A stretch of 64,000 nucleotides of DNA from Buttiauxella noackiae ATCC 51607. GTDB lineage: Bacteria > Pseudomonadota > Gammaproteobacteria > Enterobacterales > Enterobacteriaceae. The stretch spans positions 62,001-126,000 of the forward strand of contig NZ_LXEO01000025.1 in the NCBI RefSeq assembly GCF_001654865.1, given 5' to 3'. Both the position numbers and the translations under genes were made by a program. Positions 53,599 through 63,816 of this stretch are shown here, piece by piece. Numbering within the stretch: the stretch's first letter is position 1; the number at the start of each line of letters is the position of its first letter. The notes beneath the pieces are model-generated. The model worked only from the letters and a program-made list of their open reading frames with translations, was not told the origin of the DNA and searched no databases.

Positions 53599-54711
53599 TC
53601 AAGGGCTAATTTTTAGTAATTGCCCGTCAGATTCGTCGGTCAGGACATAAAGATAACCGTCCGGGCCGACGCGCACATCACGTATACGCGCCCCGTGGTC
53701 GTCCAGCAACCGCTTCTGTTCCGTGACCTTATCGCCAGCAAGCGTCAGCTCAATCAGGTTTTTCTCTTTCAACGCACCAATAAAGAGTTTTCCCTTCCAC
53801 TGTGGGAATTTGTCAGCGTTGTAAAACGCCATACCGCTCACCGCCGGGGAAACTTTCCAGTAATAAACCGGCTGTTCAGTGCCTGCCACAATTTCGCCTT
53901 TGGCTTCAGGAATCGGTAAACCACTATAATTAATGCCCCAGGTTGCCAGCGGCCAACCGTAGTTTTTACCGGGCTGAGATACGTTGATTTCATCGCCACC
54001 ACGTGGGCCGTGTTCATTGAGCCACAGCTCACCATTGGCAGGGTTAAACGCCAGCCCTTGTGGGTTGCGGTGCCCGTAAGACCATATTTCGCCACGAACT
54101 CCCTGCTTACCTGCAAATGGATTGTCCTGTGGCACCTCACCGTCTTGCGTCAGGCGTACTAATTTGCCCTGAAGTTTATCCAGATCCTGAGCGGTAGAGC
54201 GCTGGTTATTCTCACCGAGCGCGATAAACAGATAGCCTTTGCCATCAAATGCCATGCGCCCGCCAAAATGGTTGCCGGTTGAGAGTTTTGGAGTCTGGCG
54301 GAAGACCACTTTGAAATTCTCCAGCCGCTGCATATTGCTGCTCAACGTGCCATAACCCACGGCAGTACCCGCTTTGTCATCACTATTGCCTTCCGCAAAA
54401 CTCAGCCAGATACGGCGACTGTTTTCAAAGTCCGGTGCCAGAACCACATCCAGCAACCCACCTTGCCCATGCGCCCAGACCTTCGGCACACCAAAAATCG
54501 GGTCACTGAGCCCTTCACCCGGCTGCCAACGGCGCAATTGCCCATCACGCAGTGTGATAAGCATCCCCTTGTTGTCAGGCAAAAAAGCTAAAGACCATGG
54601 GTGGTCGAGCTTGCTTTGCAGCACCTCAACTTTGACCTCCGCAGCCCAACTGAAGCTTGCTGAAAATAATAATGTTGCGGCGATGAATGAGCGTAATGGC
54701 GACCGTGGCAT
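53599..54711 (-). CDS. yliI: PQQ-type soluble aldose sugar dehydrogenase YliI
   Basis: 370 residues from ATG 54711. Signal peptide MPRSPLRSFIAATLLFSASFSWA, then a six-bladed propeller: 'LDHPWSLAFLPDNKGMLITLRDGQLRRW', 'VWAHGQGGLLDVVLAPDF', 'STGNHFGGRMAFDGKGYLFIALGENNQR', 'IWSYGHRNPQGLAFNPANGELWLNEHGPRGGDEIN', 'YGWPLATWGINY'. The GNHFGGR and HRNPQG segments hold PQQ- and Ca-binding residues. It oxidises aldoses in the periplasm when PQQ is available. It is downstream of bssR on the same strand. Confidence 0.95.
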   Translation of the reverse strand: MPRSPLRSFIAATLLFSASFSWAAEVKVEVLQSKLDHPWSLAFLPDNKGMLITLRDGQLRRWQPGEGLSDPIFGVPKVWAHGQGGLLDVVLAPDFENSRRIWLSFAEGNSDDKAGTAVGYGTLSSNMQRLENFKVVFRQTPKLSTGNHFGGRMAFDGKGYLFIALGENNQRSTAQDLDKLQGKLVRLTQDGEVPQDNPFAGKQGVRGEIWSYGHRNPQGLAFNPANGELWLNEHGPRGGDEINVSQPGKNYGWPLATWGINYSGLPIPEAKGEIVAGTEQPVYYWKVSPAVSGMAFYNADKFPQWKGKLFIGALKEKNLIELTLAGDKVTEQKRLLDDHGARIRDVRVGPDGYLYVLTDESDGQLLKISP

Positions 54712-54813
54712 AACCTTCTCCTTATCGGTATACCCGATAAGGTTAGTCTTCCAGGATTGGTAGGATGGCAATTTTACAAAAACTTAAATTGGGGGAGTCT
54801 CCTCCCCCATATA

Positions 54814-55197
54814 TCACGACTCTACGGCCAGTTGGTGGCCCATAATATCTTTCAGGCTGGCAGAAAGTTCAGACAGACAGCTTTCCAGTTTTTCGGCATC
54901 GATGGCGATATATTGTGGGCAATCATGGCGCCCGGTCATCAGGCAAACTCCGGCAGAACACACCGCACTCATACCCTGATTAATACTTTCCATTTCTTGC
55001 GCTGCAAGGTGGAATTTGAGGCGTAAAGCCTTCTCACGATACTCAGAAGACAAGTCGAACAAGTTATCGCGCAGATGCTCAGTTTCAATCACAGACATAT
55101 AGCCTTTGGCTTTTCTCAAAGAGAGATAAGCGGCGATGTCTATTTTGGCGATAATCATCTTTTTCAAGAGATCTCGTTTGAGTGGCTCCCCAGTCAT
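54814..55197 (-). CDS. bssR: Biofilm regulator BssR
   Basis: 127 residues, the same length as E. coli BssR (YliH) and aligned over the whole length: 'IDIAAYLSLRKAKGYMSVIETEHLRDNLFDL', 'CLMTGRHDCPQYIAIDAEKLESCLSEL'. A small cytoplasmic, helix-rich protein that affects biofilm formation and indole/AI-2 signalling in E. coli by an unknown mechanism. Start ATG 55197 has GGAGG eight bases upstream; longer in-frame starts at 55212 and 55236 lack that support. Confidence 0.92.
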   Translation of the reverse strand: MTGEPLKRDLLKKMIIAKIDIAAYLSLRKAKGYMSVIETEHLRDNLFDLSSEYREKALRLKFHLAAQEMESINQGMSAVCSAGVCLMTGRHDCPQYIAIDAEKLESCLSELSASLKDIMGHQLAVES

Positions 55198-55339
55198 GCA
55201 TTTATCCTCCATGTGGTTTGAATCGATAACACACACTTATAGTATGGATAAATTTTAAGCTGACCGGTCTTTTTTGCCGTGTTTTTTGATCCCCGGCAAT
55301 AACCTTTACAATGGCTAACAATCGCGGTGAAACAAAGGA

Positions 55340-56548
55340 TTACGCAGCGGGATTGACACTACAGGTCGCAGCCTGGCGTTGTTCCTCAAGCATTTGTCGT
55401 AACACACTGTGCCCAAGGTTATTTTGCCAGGTGAAACTGTTTTGCAGCACCACAACAGCAAAATGATTCACGCGATCAATACCTATATAGCTGGAGTACC
55501 CACCAATATATCCCACCTGATAAGTGATGGATTGCTCGCCATAAGTATCTGTCACCCAGGCAATATTGGCGGCTTCTTTATCCCGTGGATAATAGATCTG
55601 CATCGTATCGTGAATCGCTTTATCAAGCGTAGCATCGCCAGTGCTGGCAAGATGCGCGGCGGCAAAAGTCAGTAAATCGGCAGTGTCAGTATACAAACCA
55701 CCCGCGCCAAGCATATTGCCGGTGAACTGCCAGTCAGGCACCACTTGCCCGCGTGGGATAAATTTCGGCTGGCTGCCCGCATGGCCAATAGCCCGTAGCG
55801 GATAGCTTTTCAGTTTTTGCGGGGTAAAACTGCTGTTATGCATCCCGAGAGGATCAAAGATGGCAGATTGCACCAGTTGGTCAGCTCGCTGCCCGGTCTG
55901 GTAGCGCAAAACATAATCGAGCACGGCATAACCCAGGTTTGAGTAACGCGGTTCGGCATTGCCCGGTTTGCTAAATCCAGCCAGGTCTGCGACAACATCA
56001 TCACTATCGAGATGTGAGTAGAAATTCTCACCGTTGCCAAGATAACGAATAAAAGCAGTCAGCATTGGCAAGTCCATGTTTTGCCGTGGCAAACCAGAGG
56101 TATGCGTCACCAGTTGAAGCAGCGTAATTTTTTTCGCATCACGGCTTAACGCCACCGATGGTGGCAGCAACGTTTCAAGCGTATCTGACCAGTGCAAGCG
56201 CCCTTGCGCCACTAACACCGCAGTCGCCTCTGCAGTCATCCCTTTACTTAACGAACCCACGGCAAACAAAGTATGTTCGTTGACAGGTTTATTGTGCCCG
56301 GCATCGGTGACGCCAAAATGCCAGTAATGGCGCTGATTACTGGCATCAATCACCCCCACCACCATGCCGGGTGATTGCTCTTCAACCATGGCAGGCAACC
56401 ATTGGTTGATATCACGCGTTGCGGGCTCACCGCAGGCTCGCTGGGCTTTTTGCGGCACTTCAGCCTCAGGAGCAACGTTCGACAGCGTTCCACATCCCGC
56501 CAACATAAAACCGAGCAGCAGCGTACTCAGGCGACGGGGCGAATTCAT
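55340..56548 (-). CDS. Lipoprotein serine hydrolase of the beta-lactamase/PBP4B-like fold
   Basis: 402 residues from ATG 56548 (a TTG precedes it). The lipobox 'LLLGFMLAGC' makes it a lipoprotein. The class C/serine hydrolase motifs are SxxK in 'VGSLSKGMTAEA', YxN in 'RYSNLGYAVLDYVL', and a possible third motif near 'VGYIGGYSSYIG' in place of KTG/HTG. 'LVTHTSGLP' is typical of this hydrolase family. It probably acts on a peptidoglycan-like or ester substrate in the periplasm. It is not the E. coli AmpC or AmpH, and no E. coli gene occupies this place. It starts 3 bp after the small lipoprotein gene, so the two form an operon. Confidence 0.85.
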   Translation of the reverse strand: MNSPRRLSTLLLGFMLAGCGTLSNVAPEAEVPQKAQRACGEPATRDINQWLPAMVEEQSPGMVVGVIDASNQRHYWHFGVTDAGHNKPVNEHTLFAVGSLSKGMTAEATAVLVAQGRLHWSDTLETLLPPSVALSRDAKKITLLQLVTHTSGLPRQNMDLPMLTAFIRYLGNGENFYSHLDSDDVVADLAGFSKPGNAEPRYSNLGYAVLDYVLRYQTGQRADQLVQSAIFDPLGMHNSSFTPQKLKSYPLRAIGHAGSQPKFIPRGQVVPDWQFTGNMLGAGGLYTDTADLLTFAAAHLASTGDATLDKAIHDTMQIYYPRDKEAANIAWVTDTYGEQSITYQVGYIGGYSSYIGIDRVNHFAVVVLQNSFTWQNNLGHSVLRQMLEEQRQAATCSVNPAA

Positions 56549-56551
56549 CAA

Positions 56552-56857
56552 TTAGTTTGCCGCCACACAAGGTTTTGCATCAAGACCAACGAGCATCGTG
56601 CGTTTTTCACCGACTTTTTTCAGGCCGAAATTACTGCTGTGGTAGCGATAAAATGCCTGCCCACCGCTCATACTTTGATAGGAGTAACGATCGCCGTTAT
56701 ACCAGGCGTAGTCGCCATCTATCGCGATTTTTTCACCGCCACAAACAAACTTTTGCGCCGTCGCAGGTGGTGTATTGAGAGGGGTTGGGATCACATTACA
56801 GGCAGAAAGCAATGCAACCGCAGCCAGCAGTCCGGTAAGGGCTAAAATCTTGCGCAT
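56552..56857 (-). CDS. Small lipoprotein, possible MliC-like fold
   Basis: 101 residues. Signal peptide with lipobox 'LLSAC' cleaved before Cys20. The mature part has two further cysteines ('FVCGGEKIAIDGDYAWYNGDRYSYQ' and 'DAKPCVAAN') that could form a disulfide. The Cys-Gly-Gly, Asp/Tyr-rich beta pattern recalls the MliC lysozyme-inhibitor domain, but this is only a resemblance. First gene of a two-gene operon with the serine hydrolase, divergent from rimO. Confidence 0.75.
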   Translation of the reverse strand: MRKILALTGLLAAVALLSACNVIPTPLNTPPATAQKFVCGGEKIAIDGDYAWYNGDRYSYQSMSGGQAFYRYHSSNFGLKKVGEKRTMLVGLDAKPCVAAN

Positions 56858-57050
56858 TAAATATTATCTCTATTAGTAGGGCGGATGTTTAAGGCGAGCG
56901 GGAAGATAATAGAACCAGCGCCTCAGGTAAGCAAAAACTAAGGCACTTCAATGATTCTGAAATTTCATCTTGTGTGCCGGGAAAAACAACCAGTAGAGCC
57001 ACGCCCAAAACCCGTGTAGAATCGGCCGGTTTTTATTTTCTGTTTACTTT

Positions 57051-58379
57051 GTGAGCGTACAACCCATGCAACAACCCCGTATTGGCTTTGTCTCCCTCGG
57101 CTGCCCAAAAAACCTCGTCGATTCTGAACGAATTCTGACTGAGCTGCGCACCGAAGGTTACGATGTAGTGCCTAGCTATGATGATGCCGATATGGTTATC
57201 GTTAACACCTGTGGCTTTATCGACAGTGCCGTACAAGAGTCGCTTGAAGCGATCGGTGAAGCGCTGAACGAAAATGGCAAAGTGATTGTGACCGGCTGTT
57301 TAGGGGCCAAAGAAGATCAAATCCGCGAAGTGCACCCTAAAGTTCTGGAAATCACCGGCCCGCATAGCTACGAGCAAGTTTTGCAGCACGTTCACCACTA
57401 TGTGCCGAAACCAAAACACAACCCGTTCCTGAGCCTGGTGCCGGAACAAGGCGTGAAGCTGACTCCGCGTCACTACGCTTACCTGAAAATTTCCGAAGGC
57501 TGTAACCACCGTTGCACCTTCTGCATCATCCCTTCTATGCGTGGCGATCTGGACAGCCGTCCGATTGGCGATGTGCTATCAGAAGCGAAACGTCTGGTTG
57601 ATGCGGGCGTGAAAGAGCTGCTGGTGATTTCTCAGGATACCTCAGCTTACGGCGTGGACGTTAAGCATCGTACCGGTTTCTACAACGGTGAGCCGGTGAA
57701 AACCAGCATGGTTAGCCTGTGTGAACAACTGGCTAAACTCGGCGTCTGGACGCGTCTGCACTACGTTTACCCATATCCGCACGTTGATGATGTGATTCCA
57801 TTAATGGCGGAAGGTAAAATCCTGCCGTATCTGGATATCCCTCTGCAACACGCCAGCCCGCGTATCCTGAAACTGATGAAGCGCCCTGGTAGCGTTGATC
57901 GCCAGTTGCAGCGCATTAAGCAATGGCGTGAGATTTGCCCGGATCTGACTTTGCGTTCTACCTTCATCGTTGGCTTCCCTGGCGAAACAGAAGAAGATTT
58001 CCAGATGCTGCTCGACTTCCTGAAAGAAGCGCGTCTGGATCGTGTTGGCTGCTTCAAGTTCAGCCCGGTTGAAGGTGCGACCGCCAACGAACTGGCTGAT
58101 CCTGTGCCAGAAGAAGTAAAAGAAGAGCGCTGGAACCGTTTCATGCAGCTGCAACAGCAGATCTCTGCTGAGCGCCTGCAAGAAAAAGTGGGTCGCGAAA
58201 TTCTGGTTATCGTTGATGAAGTTGACGAAGAAGGCGCAATTGGTCGTAGTATGGCTGATGCTCCGGAAATCGACGGCGCGGTTTATCTGAATGGCGAAAC
58301 CAAATTGAAACCAGGTGATGTGGTGCGCGTGAAGGTTGAAAACGCGGACGAATATGACCTGTGGGGTTCAGTGGTTTAA
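57051..58379 (+). CDS. rimO: Ribosomal protein S12 methylthiotransferase RimO
   Basis: 442 residues, nearly identical to E. coli RimO. The N-terminal MTTase domain has its three cluster cysteines in '[14 protein letters not shown]', '[10 protein letters not shown]' and '[10 protein letters not shown]'. The radical SAM motif is in '[20 protein letters not shown]', and a C-terminal TRAM domain ends '[12 protein letters not shown]'. It methylthiolates Asp89 of S12. The start is GTG 57051, which keeps the E. coli length; an ATG at 57066 is the alternative, and neither has a strong ribosome site. Confidence 0.97.
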   Translation: MSVQPMQQPRIGFVSLGCPKNLVDSERILTELRTEGYDVVPSYDDADMVIVNTCGFIDSAVQESLEAIGEALNENGKVIVTGCLGAKEDQIREVHPKVLEITGPHSYEQVLQHVHHYVPKPKHNPFLSLVPEQGVKLTPRHYAYLKISEGCNHRCTFCIIPSMRGDLDSRPIGDVLSEAKRLVDAGVKELLVISQDTSAYGVDVKHRTGFYNGEPVKTSMVSLCEQLAKLGVWTRLHYVYPYPHVDDVIPLMAEGKILPYLDIPLQHASPRILKLMKRPGSVDRQLQRIKQWREICPDLTLRSTFIVGFPGETEEDFQMLLDFLKEARLDRVGCFKFSPVEGATANELADPVPEEVKEERWNRFMQLQQQISAERLQEKVGREILVIVDEVDEEGAIGRSMADAPEIDGAVYLNGETKLKPGDVVRVKVENADEYDLWGSVV

Positions 58380-58388
58380 TTTCTGAAT

Positions 58389-58460
58389 GTCGGATGGCGC
58401 TAAGCTTATCCGACCTACGAAATAGAGTTGTAGGGCGGATGAGCGTACGCATCATCCGCC
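58389..58460. repeat. Pair of REP-type palindromes (BIME-like)
   Basis: Units at 58389-58418 (GTCGGAT / ATCCGAC) and 58430-58460 (GGCGGATGA / TCATCCGCC) in opposite orientation between convergent rimO and gsiD. Confidence 0.88.
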
Positions 58461-58466
58461 TTTTTT
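58434..58466 (+). terminator. Terminator of rimO formed by the second REP unit
   Basis: The 9-bp stem GGCGGATGA / TCATCCGCC is followed directly by six T, so this REP unit can also act as a Rho-independent terminator. Confidence 0.8.
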
Positions 58467-58474
58467 CTTTGAAA

Positions 58475-59386
58475 TTACCCTTTTATCTTCGGATCAAGCG
58501 CATCGCGCAGCCCATCTCCCAGCAAATTAAACGCCAGCACCGTCAGGAAAATTGCCAGACTCGGGAAAATCGCGACGTGCGGTGCAATCACCATATCGGC
58601 GCGCGCTTCGTTCAACATTGCCCCCCACTCCGGCGTTGGCGGCTGTGCACCTAAACCCAAAAATGACAGGCTCGCGGCGGAGATAATTGAGGTGCCGATA
58701 CGCATGGTGAAATAGACCACAATCGACGAAACCGTCCCCGGCAGAATATGACGGAAAATAATGGTCGCATCCGAGGCACCGATACTGCGAGCCGATTCGA
58801 TAAAGGTTTGATGTTTAAGCACCAGCGTATTGCCTCGCACCAAGCGAGCAAAAGCCGGGATGCTAAAAATGGCGACGGCGATGATCACATTCGACATCCC
58901 GCTGCCCATCACCGCTACCACAGCAATCGCCAGCAAAATCCCCGGAAAGGCAAACAGCACATCGCAGATGCGCATGATCACCCTGTCCCACCAGCCTTCG
59001 TAATATCCCGCCAGTAAACCGAAGAAAGTACCAATCAACGCGCCGATTAATACAGAAAATACACCCGCTGCTAGCGAAATTTGCGCACCTACCAATACGC
59101 GGCTGAAAATATCTCGCCCTAACGAATCCACGCCAAACCAATGCATCACCGACGGGCCATCGTTGAGCCGGTCATAATCAAAATAGTTTTCCGCATCGAA
59201 TGGGGAAATCCACGGCGCAATCAGAGCAATAACAATCAAGAACAGTACGAACATCCCAGCAAACATTGCCACAGGTTGCTTACGCAAGCGGCGCAGAAAT
59301 TCGTGCCAGGGCGTGCGCACCTGGTTTGGCCGAACTACCGGCATCGTATTCAGTACCGCCTGGCGTCGCCAGTTAAAGAGTCGCAT
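58475..59386 (-). CDS. gsiD: Glutathione ABC importer permease GsiD
   Basis: 303 residues, the E. coli GsiD length. N-terminal tail, first span '[27 protein letters not shown]', then '[24 protein letters not shown]', the EAA-like coupling segment '[20 protein letters not shown]', and the C-terminal '[19 protein letters not shown]'. It pairs with GsiC in the inner membrane. It lies 2 bp after gsiC. In E. coli pdeI and dgcI lie between gsiD and rimO; they are absent here. Confidence 0.96.
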   Translation of the reverse strand: MRLFNWRRQAVLNTMPVVRPNQVRTPWHEFLRRLRKQPVAMFAGMFVLFLIVIALIAPWISPFDAENYFDYDRLNDGPSVMHWFGVDSLGRDIFSRVLVGAQISLAAGVFSVLIGALIGTFFGLLAGYYEGWWDRVIMRICDVLFAFPGILLAIAVVAVMGSGMSNVIIAVAIFSIPAFARLVRGNTLVLKHQTFIESARSIGASDATIIFRHILPGTVSSIVVYFTMRIGTSIISAASLSFLGLGAQPPTPEWGAMLNEARADMVIAPHVAIFPSLAIFLTVLAFNLLGDGLRDALDPKIKG

Positions 59387-59388
59387 CC

Positions 59389-60309
59389 TTACTTATACCT
59401 GATAGCTGGGTTAATGGCGGCGTAGAGCAGATCCACCACTAAATTGATAACAATAAATTCCAGCGAGAACAGCAATACTTCCGCCTGAATCACCGGGTAA
59501 TCACGCATCTCAACCGAATCCACCAGCAGGCGCCCAAGGCCCGGCCAGTTAAATACCTTTTCGACCACAATTGAGCCGCCAAGCAGAAAGCCGAACTGTA
59601 GGCCCATCATGGTGACAACCGGGATCATTGCATTACGCAGCCCGTGTTTGATAACGACCAGCGTTTCACTCACGCCTTTAGCGCGTGCGGTACGCATGTA
59701 ATCTTCTTGCAGCACATCCACGAACGAGGCTCGCGTAAAGCGCGCCATCACCGCCGCCACCGCTGCGCCAAGCGTCACCGAAGGCAGAATGTAATGTTGC
59801 CAGCTTTCCGCGCCCACCGTCGGCAGCCAGCCCAGTTCGACGGAGAAAACCTGCATCAGCAACATGCCAAGTGCGAATGCCGGGAAAGAGATACCGGAAA
59901 CGGCAATGGTCATACTTAAACGGTCCGGCCAGCGGTTGCGCCAGACGGCAGCAATAATGCCGGTGAACAGGCCGAAAATAACCGCCCAAACCATACTGGT
60001 GATGGTCAGCCAGAAGGTCGGCATAAAGCGGCTGGCGATCTCTTCAGCAACCGGGCGGCGCGAAACCATTGATGTGCCAAAATCACCCTGCAAAATGTTG
60101 CCGATATAATGCAAAAACTGCTGCCACAGCGGTAGATCCAGGCCCAGTTGCTTGCGCACCATGTCGATAACGGTGGCATCAGCTTCCGGCCCGGCAATCA
60201 AGCGAGCCGGGTCACCTGGCAACATATGGACGAACAGAAACACCAGCACTGCGACGATGAGCAGCGTGGGAATCAGGCCCAGCAGGCGTTTGAGGAAGTA
60301 GTTAAACAA
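59389..60309 (-). CDS. gsiC: Glutathione ABC importer permease GsiC
   Basis: 306 residues when started at TTG 60309, exactly the E. coli GsiC length and N-terminus (M[15 protein letters not shown]). GGAG lies four bases before this TTG. Six spans; '[23 protein letters not shown]', '[48 protein letters not shown]', and the EAA-like '[26 protein letters not shown]' are visible. A longer reading from upstream (60357) would run into the REP element and has no similarity. It forms the channel with GsiD. Confidence 0.93.
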   Translation of the reverse strand: MFNYFLKRLLGLIPTLLIVAVLVFLFVHMLPGDPARLIAGPEADATVIDMVRKQLGLDLPLWQQFLHYIGNILQGDFGTSMVSRRPVAEEIASRFMPTFWLTITSMVWAVIFGLFTGIIAAVWRNRWPDRLSMTIAVSGISFPAFALGMLLMQVFSVELGWLPTVGAESWQHYILPSVTLGAAVAAVMARFTRASFVDVLQEDYMRTARAKGVSETLVVIKHGLRNAMIPVVTMMGLQFGFLLGGSIVVEKVFNWPGLGRLLVDSVEMRDYPVIQAEVLLFSLEFIVINLVVDLLYAAINPAIRYK

Positions 60310-60363
60310 ATTCACTCCGTTAACGTAGAGCAGGTAAGCGCATGCGCCACCCGCCATATTCCC

Positions 60364-60394
60364 GGTGGATAGCGCGTACGCTTATCCACCCTAC
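60364..60394. repeat. REP-type palindrome inside the gsi operon
   Basis: Arms GGTGGATAGCG / CGCTTATCCACC-like, in the 101-bp gap between gsiB and gsiC. Such elements can protect the upstream mRNA from 3' exonucleases. Confidence 0.85.
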
Positions 60395-60410
60395 AACGAA
60401 AAACCTGCTG

Positions 60411-61949
60411 CTACTTCAAATCCGCGTCATCAAAACTAAACCCGGTATCCGGCATCACGTAAAAACCGCTGAGGTTTTTGCTATGTGCGGAAACCAGTTT
60501 TTCAACTACCAGCGGCACCCACGGAGACTCTTTCCAGATGGTGTCCTGCGCGTCTTTGTACAGCTTCGCTTTATCATCACGATTGGTGGTTTTCAGCGCT
60601 TCGACCAGGTCTTTATCCACCTGTGGGTTGCTGTAGAACGCGGTGTTAAACAGCGTTGGCGGCCAGTTGGATGAAGCAAACAGCGGCGACAACGCCCAAT
60701 CCGCTTCGCCCGTCGACGCCGACCAACCGGTGTAGAACATTCTCACACCGCTCTCTTTTTGCCCTTTGGCTTCCACTTCCGCAGCACGCTGCCCGGCATC
60801 CATCGCCGTGACCTTCACTTTAATACCCACCTGCGCCAGTTGCTGCTGAGTGAACTGCAACACTTTCTGCGCGGTGCTGTGGTTGTGCGATGACCACAAG
60901 GTGGTTTCGAAACCGTTCGGGTAACCCGCTTCTTTTAGCAGTTCACGCGCTTTTGCCGGATCATACGGCCAGGGTTTGTACTTCTGCGCAAAGTCGATAG
61001 ACGGCGGCACCACCCCTTCAGCTGGTGTGGCATATCCGGCAAACGCCACTTTCACCAGCGCCTGGCGGTTAATCGCGTAGTTAATCGCTTCACGTACTTT
61101 TGGGTTATCAAACGGCTTTTGCGTCACGTTCATGCTGAGATAACGCTGCATGATGGAGGGTGACGCCACCAGTTCCAGCTTGTCGTTTTTCTCAAGCACA
61201 CCCGCCTGCTCATAAGGGATTGGGAAGGCAAACTGCGCCTCGCCGGTTTGCAGCATGGCCGCACGGGTGTTGTTATCGACCACCGGACGCCAGGTGATGG
61301 TATCCAGTTTAGGCAGGCCCTGTTTCCAGTAACCGTCGAATTTCTTCACCTTCACAAAGTCAGTCTGGTTCCAGGTGTCAAACTGATATGGGCCAGTGCC
61401 CACCGGATGGAAGCCAATCTCTTTGCCGTATTTTTTCAATGCAGCCGGGGAAATCATCGCCGTTGCCGGGTGGGCCAGAATATTTATAAATGCAGAGAAC
61501 GGCTGTTTGAGGGTGATTTTTACCGTGTTGGCGTCAACCGCTTCGGTGCTTGCAATCGCTTTATACAGGTTATAGCGCTTGAGATGGTTTTCCGGATTGC
61601 TGGCGCGATCAAGGTTCACTTTTACCGCCTCGGCGTTGAAATCCGTACCATCCTGGAATTTAACACCTGGATGCAGTTTGATGGTGTATACCAGCCCATC
61701 GTCAGAAACGGTGTAGCTTTCTGCCAGCACATTTTGCAGTTTCATCTCTTTATCAAGGCCAAACAGCCCTTGATAAAACGACTTCGCCACTGCCTGCGAA
61801 AGCGTGTCATTGGCATCATATGGGTCAAGCGTAGTGAAATTGGATGCAACGGCAACCACCACATCTTTTGCCGCAAATGCCGGGGCCGCCATGACAGAGG
61901 TCGCAAGCCCTGCCGCCAACAGCCACTTTTTACTCTCGAATACGGTCAT
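60411..61949 (-). CDS. gsiB: Glutathione-binding periplasmic protein GsiB
   Basis: 512 residues from ATG 61949, the same as E. coli GsiB. Signal peptide '[26 protein letters not shown]', then '[52 protein letters not shown]', family SBP_bac_5. It delivers glutathione to GsiCD. The region '[38 protein letters not shown]' is nearly unchanged from E. coli. It lies 16 bp after gsiA. Confidence 0.97.
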   Translation of the reverse strand: MTVFESKKWLLAAGLATSVMAAPAFAAKDVVVAVASNFTTLDPYDANDTLSQAVAKSFYQGLFGLDKEMKLQNVLAESYTVSDDGLVYTIKLHPGVKFQDGTDFNAEAVKVNLDRASNPENHLKRYNLYKAIASTEAVDANTVKITLKQPFSAFINILAHPATAMISPAALKKYGKEIGFHPVGTGPYQFDTWNQTDFVKVKKFDGYWKQGLPKLDTITWRPVVDNNTRAAMLQTGEAQFAFPIPYEQAGVLEKNDKLELVASPSIMQRYLSMNVTQKPFDNPKVREAINYAINRQALVKVAFAGYATPAEGVVPPSIDFAQKYKPWPYDPAKARELLKEAGYPNGFETTLWSSHNHSTAQKVLQFTQQQLAQVGIKVKVTAMDAGQRAAEVEAKGQKESGVRMFYTGWSASTGEADWALSPLFASSNWPPTLFNTAFYSNPQVDKDLVEALKTTNRDDKAKLYKDAQDTIWKESPWVPLVVEKLVSAHSKNLSGFYVMPDTGFSFDDADLK

Positions 61950-61965
61950 TGTGTTCTCCTGATTA

Positions 61966-63816
61966 TTATTGTGGCCGGGCAACAAAGTGCCCAGGCCCGA
62001 CATTCACAAGCGTTGCAACGTGCGGTTCATATCCCAGCTTATGCGTGGTGCTGGGGATGTCATCAGAAAGCAAAACCGGTTTTGGACGACGATGTGCGGG
62101 ATCGGCGACCGGAACCGCTGCCATTAATTTTCGGGTATAGGGGTGTTGCGGGTTTTCAAACACCGCACGCCGTGGGCCAATTTCAACAATTTGCCCGAGA
62201 TACATCACCGCCACGCGATGGCAAATACGCTCCACCACCGCCATATCATGAGAAATAAACAAAAAGGCAATGCCAAATTCGCGCTGTAGATCGAGTAATA
62301 AGTTGATGATTTGCGCACGAATTGAGACATCCAATGCCGAGACAGACTCATCGGCAATCACTACTTTGGGATTAAGTGCCAGCGCTCGTGCAATGCAAAT
62401 ACGCTGGCGCTGGCCGCCAGAAAATTCGTGCGGATAACGCCAGGCATGTTCAGGCAGCAAACCAACACGCTCCAACAACCAGGCTACACGTTGCTGAGCC
62501 TGCTCTTTGGGCATCACGTTATGCACCAGTAACGGTTCCATAATCGAATAGCCCACCGTCAGGCGCGGGTCGAGAGAGGCGTACGGATCCTGGAAGATAA
62601 ACTGGATGTCTTTGCGTACATGCTGCATGTCTGCATTGGAAAGCGTGTCGATGCGCTGCCCGTTAAAGTGAATGCTGCCACCCTGGGTTTCCACCAGCCG
62701 TAATAATGCGCGCCCGGTCGTGGATTTACCGCTGCCCGACTCCCCCACCAGCCCTAACGTTTCGCCAGGCCATAAATCAAAACTCACTTTTTCCACTGCA
62801 TGAACCCGGCTGGTGACGCGGTTAAAAATGCCGCTGCGAATATCAAAACGCGTCACTAAATCACGGATCTTAAGGATTGGCACAGCCCCTGGCGCAACGG
62901 TGTCTTGCTCAGTTTCGGGTTCTTGTTGCTCTGGATTATCTGGATTGATCAGTGGGAACTTACAGGGTAAATCGCGCCCATTCATTGCGCCAAGACGTGG
63001 CACCGCAGCCAGTAATGTTTTGGTGTACGGATGCAGCGGCGCATTAAAAATCTGCGCGACAGTTCCCATCTCGACCGCATTACCGCGATACATCACCAGA
63101 ACGCGGTCGGCGATATCCGCCACCACACCCATATCGTGAGTGATAAAAATCACCCCCATTTGCATTTCATCTTGCAGGACGCGAATAAGCTGGAGAATTT
63201 GCGCCTGGATGGTGACGTCCAGCGCCGTAGTCGGTTCATCGGCAATCAGCACCGCCGGGCGACATGAGAGCGCCATGGCAATCATCACTCGCTGGCGCAT
63301 GCCCCCTGAAAGCTGATGCGGATAGCGCCCTAAAATGGCTTTCGCCTCTGGTATCCGCACACGTTCGAGCATACGGCGCGCTTCTTCCATCGCCGCGTGT
63401 TTATCAAGCCCTTGATGCAAACGAATAGATTCGGCAATTTGCTCACCGACCGGGAACACCGGATTTAGTGAGGTCATCGGCTCCTGAAAAATCATTGCAA
63501 TATCCGCACCGCGCACATGGCGCATTTGCGATGAGCTTAACTCTGCTGGTTCAATGACCAGGCCATTTCGGCGGCGCAACAGGACTTTTTCGCTTTCGAC
63601 AATACTCGAAGACTTGTCCAGCAAACGCATTAACGCCAATGCAGTGACGGATTTTCCTGAGCCAGACTCCCCGACAATCGCCAGTGTTTCACCGCGCTTT
63701 AGCGTAAATGACAGGCCAGACACCGCCTGGGTATCGACTTTTTCCTGGCGAAAGCTAACGTTGAGTGCACTGACAGATAGCACTTCATCATCGGGCAGTT
63801 CGTGACTATGGGGCAT
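61966..63816 (-). CDS. gsiA: Glutathione ABC importer ATP-binding protein GsiA (fused double ATPase)
   Basis: 616 residues holding two ABC domains in one chain. Domain 1: Walker A GESGSGKS (~50), LSGGMRQR, '[12 protein letters not shown]', 'ITHDMGVV'. Domain 2: GESGSGKS (~355), FSGGQRQR, '[12 protein letters not shown]' (Glu kept), 'ISHDMAVV'. Each is followed by the '[12 protein letters not shown]' or '[12 protein letters not shown]' motif of oligopeptide importers. ATG 63816 has AGGAG five bases upstream and overlaps the iaaA stop by one base (TGATG), so translation is coupled. Confidence 0.97.
   Translation of the reverse strand: MPHSHELPDDEVLSVSALNVSFRQEKVDTQAVSGLSFTLKRGETLAIVGESGSGKSVTALALMRLLDKSSSIVESEKVLLRRRNGLVIEPAELSSSQMRHVRGADIAMIFQEPMTSLNPVFPVGEQIAESIRLHQGLDKHAAMEEARRMLERVRIPEAKAILGRYPHQLSGGMRQRVMIAMALSCRPAVLIADEPTTALDVTIQAQILQLIRVLQDEMQMGVIFITHDMGVVADIADRVLVMYRGNAVEMGTVAQIFNAPLHPYTKTLLAAVPRLGAMNGRDLPCKFPLINPDNPEQQEPETEQDTVAPGAVPILKIRDLVTRFDIRSGIFNRVTSRVHAVEKVSFDLWPGETLGLVGESGSGKSTTGRALLRLVETQGGSIHFNGQRIDTLSNADMQHVRKDIQFIFQDPYASLDPRLTVGYSIMEPLLVHNVMPKEQAQQRVAWLLERVGLLPEHAWRYPHEFSGGQRQRICIARALALNPKVVIADESVSALDVSIRAQIINLLLDLQREFGIAFLFISHDMAVVERICHRVAVMYLGQIVEIGPRRAVFENPQHPYTRKLMAAVPVADPAHRRPKPVLLSDDIPSTTHKLGYEPHVATLVNVGPGHFVARPQ

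Noticed and set aside
61248-62258. 336-codon plus-strand ORF opposite gsiB and gsiA
   Set aside because: It is antisense to two clear genes, crosses their boundary, and has a His/Arg/Cys-rich composition typical of antisense frames.
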